Below, in pieces: positions 62,792-64,000 of a stretch of 64,000 nt of DNA. Made by a program: the position numbers and the translations under genes. The stretch lies in NCBI GenBank assembly GCA_933228675.1, contig OW121742.1:41468976-41532975 (forward strand), given 5' to 3'. How positions within the stretch are numbered: position 1 is the stretch's first letter; each line of letters starts with the position of its first letter. Source of the DNA: Stomorhina lunata. Lineage: Eukaryota > Arthropoda > Insecta > Diptera > Rhiniidae. The notes beneath the pieces are model-generated. The model was not told where the DNA came from, made no database searches, and saw only the letters and a program-made list of their open reading frames with translations.

Positions 62792-62965
62792 CAACACATA
62801 AACCGGTCCATAAACTAATGAATAGACAAAGATGTAGACTAGACTCAGACATGGTCAGATATATACTAAGACATAAATTGAAACATAGATTCAGACATAG
62901 ATAAAAACATATACTAAAACATAAACTAGGAAATGGAAACTTAAACATAAACTAAATCATAAAGT
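62640..62965 (-). repeat. Decayed inverted 12-bp array with an (AT)n insert
   Basis: Units such as TAAGACATAAAC, GACTAAGACAAAGAC and AGACATAGATAAAAACATA are diverged reverse complements of the 12-bp unit. On the minus strand they still translate partly to Cys-Leu-Ser/Asn-Leu. It is split by the (AT)n run. Confidence 0.72.
62738..62788. repeat. (AT)n microsatellite
   Basis: 51 bp of uninterrupted AT dinucleotide inside the inverted 12-bp array. Confidence 0.97.
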
Positions 62966-64000
62966 ATGACATATAAAGACTATGACATTTGTTTGTACTT
63001 ATAAATTATCAATCATGGCTAAGGTCATCTTCTTCACCCTGTCTATGGTCATGGTCACCTTTGCCTTCCATCAGTTATTACGAGTTCACTAGCTCAGTTA
63101 AAAGCTTATAAAAAATTTAAAAAGGCAACAGACCGAGGACTAATTAAACACAAAATATAATTAAATGCTAAAATGAAATTGCGGACAAAGTCAATTATAA
63201 ACGGAAAAATCGAAATACTAGACAAAAATACACATATACAAAGGTAATAAATGGTAATGCAAATTTATCTGTGAATCATATAGAAAACATCTTTTAAGGG
63301 AAACAAAATAATCAATGCCAAGAACGTGAACATGAATAGGAAGAAGAAACACACGTGCAAACTCATGGTTTTACTGAATAAATGATGGATTTACTCGCTT
63401 AGACCAACAGAATTTTAGTTTTGTCTATTTGAAGAAGGGAGAAAGTAGTTGTATGTCGTCAGGTTAAATCCGAAAGGACATAAAATGCTGAGAAGCAGAA
63501 AAGACCAAAATAAATTCATCAATCGAAAAATTGGTCTTGGTTTTCGGTTTGACAAAAACCAACTCTATGATATAGACTTAGCATGAGGTAATACATAGAT
63601 AAAAGCATAAACTTGGACTGATAATCGAAATATATTCACAAATTCAATAATCAGGCTTGTTTTTGATAGTAAAGTAATATAAAGTGTAAGGTGACGATAT
63701 ATTAATACATCCATATGTTTATGTATATGAATAAGAGTCTCTGTATATGTGCCTATTTTTGCCTTTAAAGCAAAAAAATCTACAAAATATATTTTTGTTG
63801 TCTTTTGTTGCCTTAAATAGTTTTTTGTTGCTGTCGCTCTCGCTGTGTTGCATTATCGAAATTGGCAATATGCCCAATTTATCTCAATGTATGGACGTGT
63901 TTGCTTTAGAACAGCAGTATCAGCATCTAAGTATCTATGACCAATGACTGAGATGCTAAAACGTATGCATTTTGTGTATTTTTTTTTTTTTTTTCAGTAA
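62966..64000. other. Sequence at the right edge, nothing recognised
   Basis: Non-tandem, somewhat less AT-rich. No exon or promoter was identified; an open frame at 63747-63947 has no recognised features. Confidence 0.5.

Overview
The window looks like nuclear DNA from a brachyceran fly, most likely a calyptrate (blowfly, flesh fly or house fly relatives). It is very AT-rich, it carries DINE-1/mini-me type elements with internal GTCY microsatellites, and its only recognisable gene is a spliced minus-strand gene split by very large, repeat-filled introns. The species cannot be named from the sequence.

The gene is the 5' part of an adenylyl cyclase of the ADCY8 / Drosophila Ac78C type. Six coding exons could be joined by eye with consistent GT-AG sites and matching codon phases: 35736-35882 (start codon), 35388-35621, 27653-27764, 24083-24225, 10196-10983 and 613-1, which runs off the left edge. 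Together they encode 679 residues: a long cytoplasmic N-terminus, the LYQRYFL motif immediately before the first membrane segment, that segment, and then more than 420 residues of low-complexity, Gln/His/Asn-rich sequence with a strongly basic cluster. The remaining membrane segments and both cyclase domains lie outside the window. An acceptor-like site at 35939-35940 suggests a 5'UTR exon upstream, so 35.9-64 kb is probably a 5'UTR intron.

The rest is intron sequence dominated by tandem repeats. At least seven AT-rich minisatellite families share a 28-31 bp period and a self-complementary unit, although their sequences differ. Family F1 (31 bp): 2.2-2.7, 4.1-5.7, 6.5-8.3, 11.1-13.5, 22.9-23.2, 51.2-52.8 and 53.2-55.5 kb. 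F2 (29 bp): 8.7-10.0 and 56.8-57.5 kb. F3 (29 bp): 15.3-16.4 and 18.1-18.9 kb. F4 (31 bp): 24.6-27.4 and 28.7-30.0 kb. F5 (31 bp): 30.2-33.3 kb. F6 (31 bp): 36.4-39.3 kb. F7 (28 bp): 46.8-48.9 kb. Two large arrays of a 12-bp unit (GTCTATGTCTTA) lie at 18.9-22.9 and 58.5-62.0 kb. Tetranucleotide arrays lie at 1.96-2.2, 41.45-41.9 and 44.7-44.9 kb.

Mobile-element remains sit between and inside the arrays: several DINE-1/mini-me copies, a nested TIR element with a TAA target duplication, a 165-bp TA-flanked MITE, a degraded Tc1-like element, a LINE 3' fragment inside a minisatellite, and a 560-bp unit in tandem ending in a 300-bp-arm palindrome inside the F3 array. Two exons (10196-10983 and 27653-27764) are flanked by oppositely oriented arrays of one family, a layout known to favour exon circularisation. 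No bacterial-type operon, CRISPR array, rRNA gene or intact transposase gene was seen.
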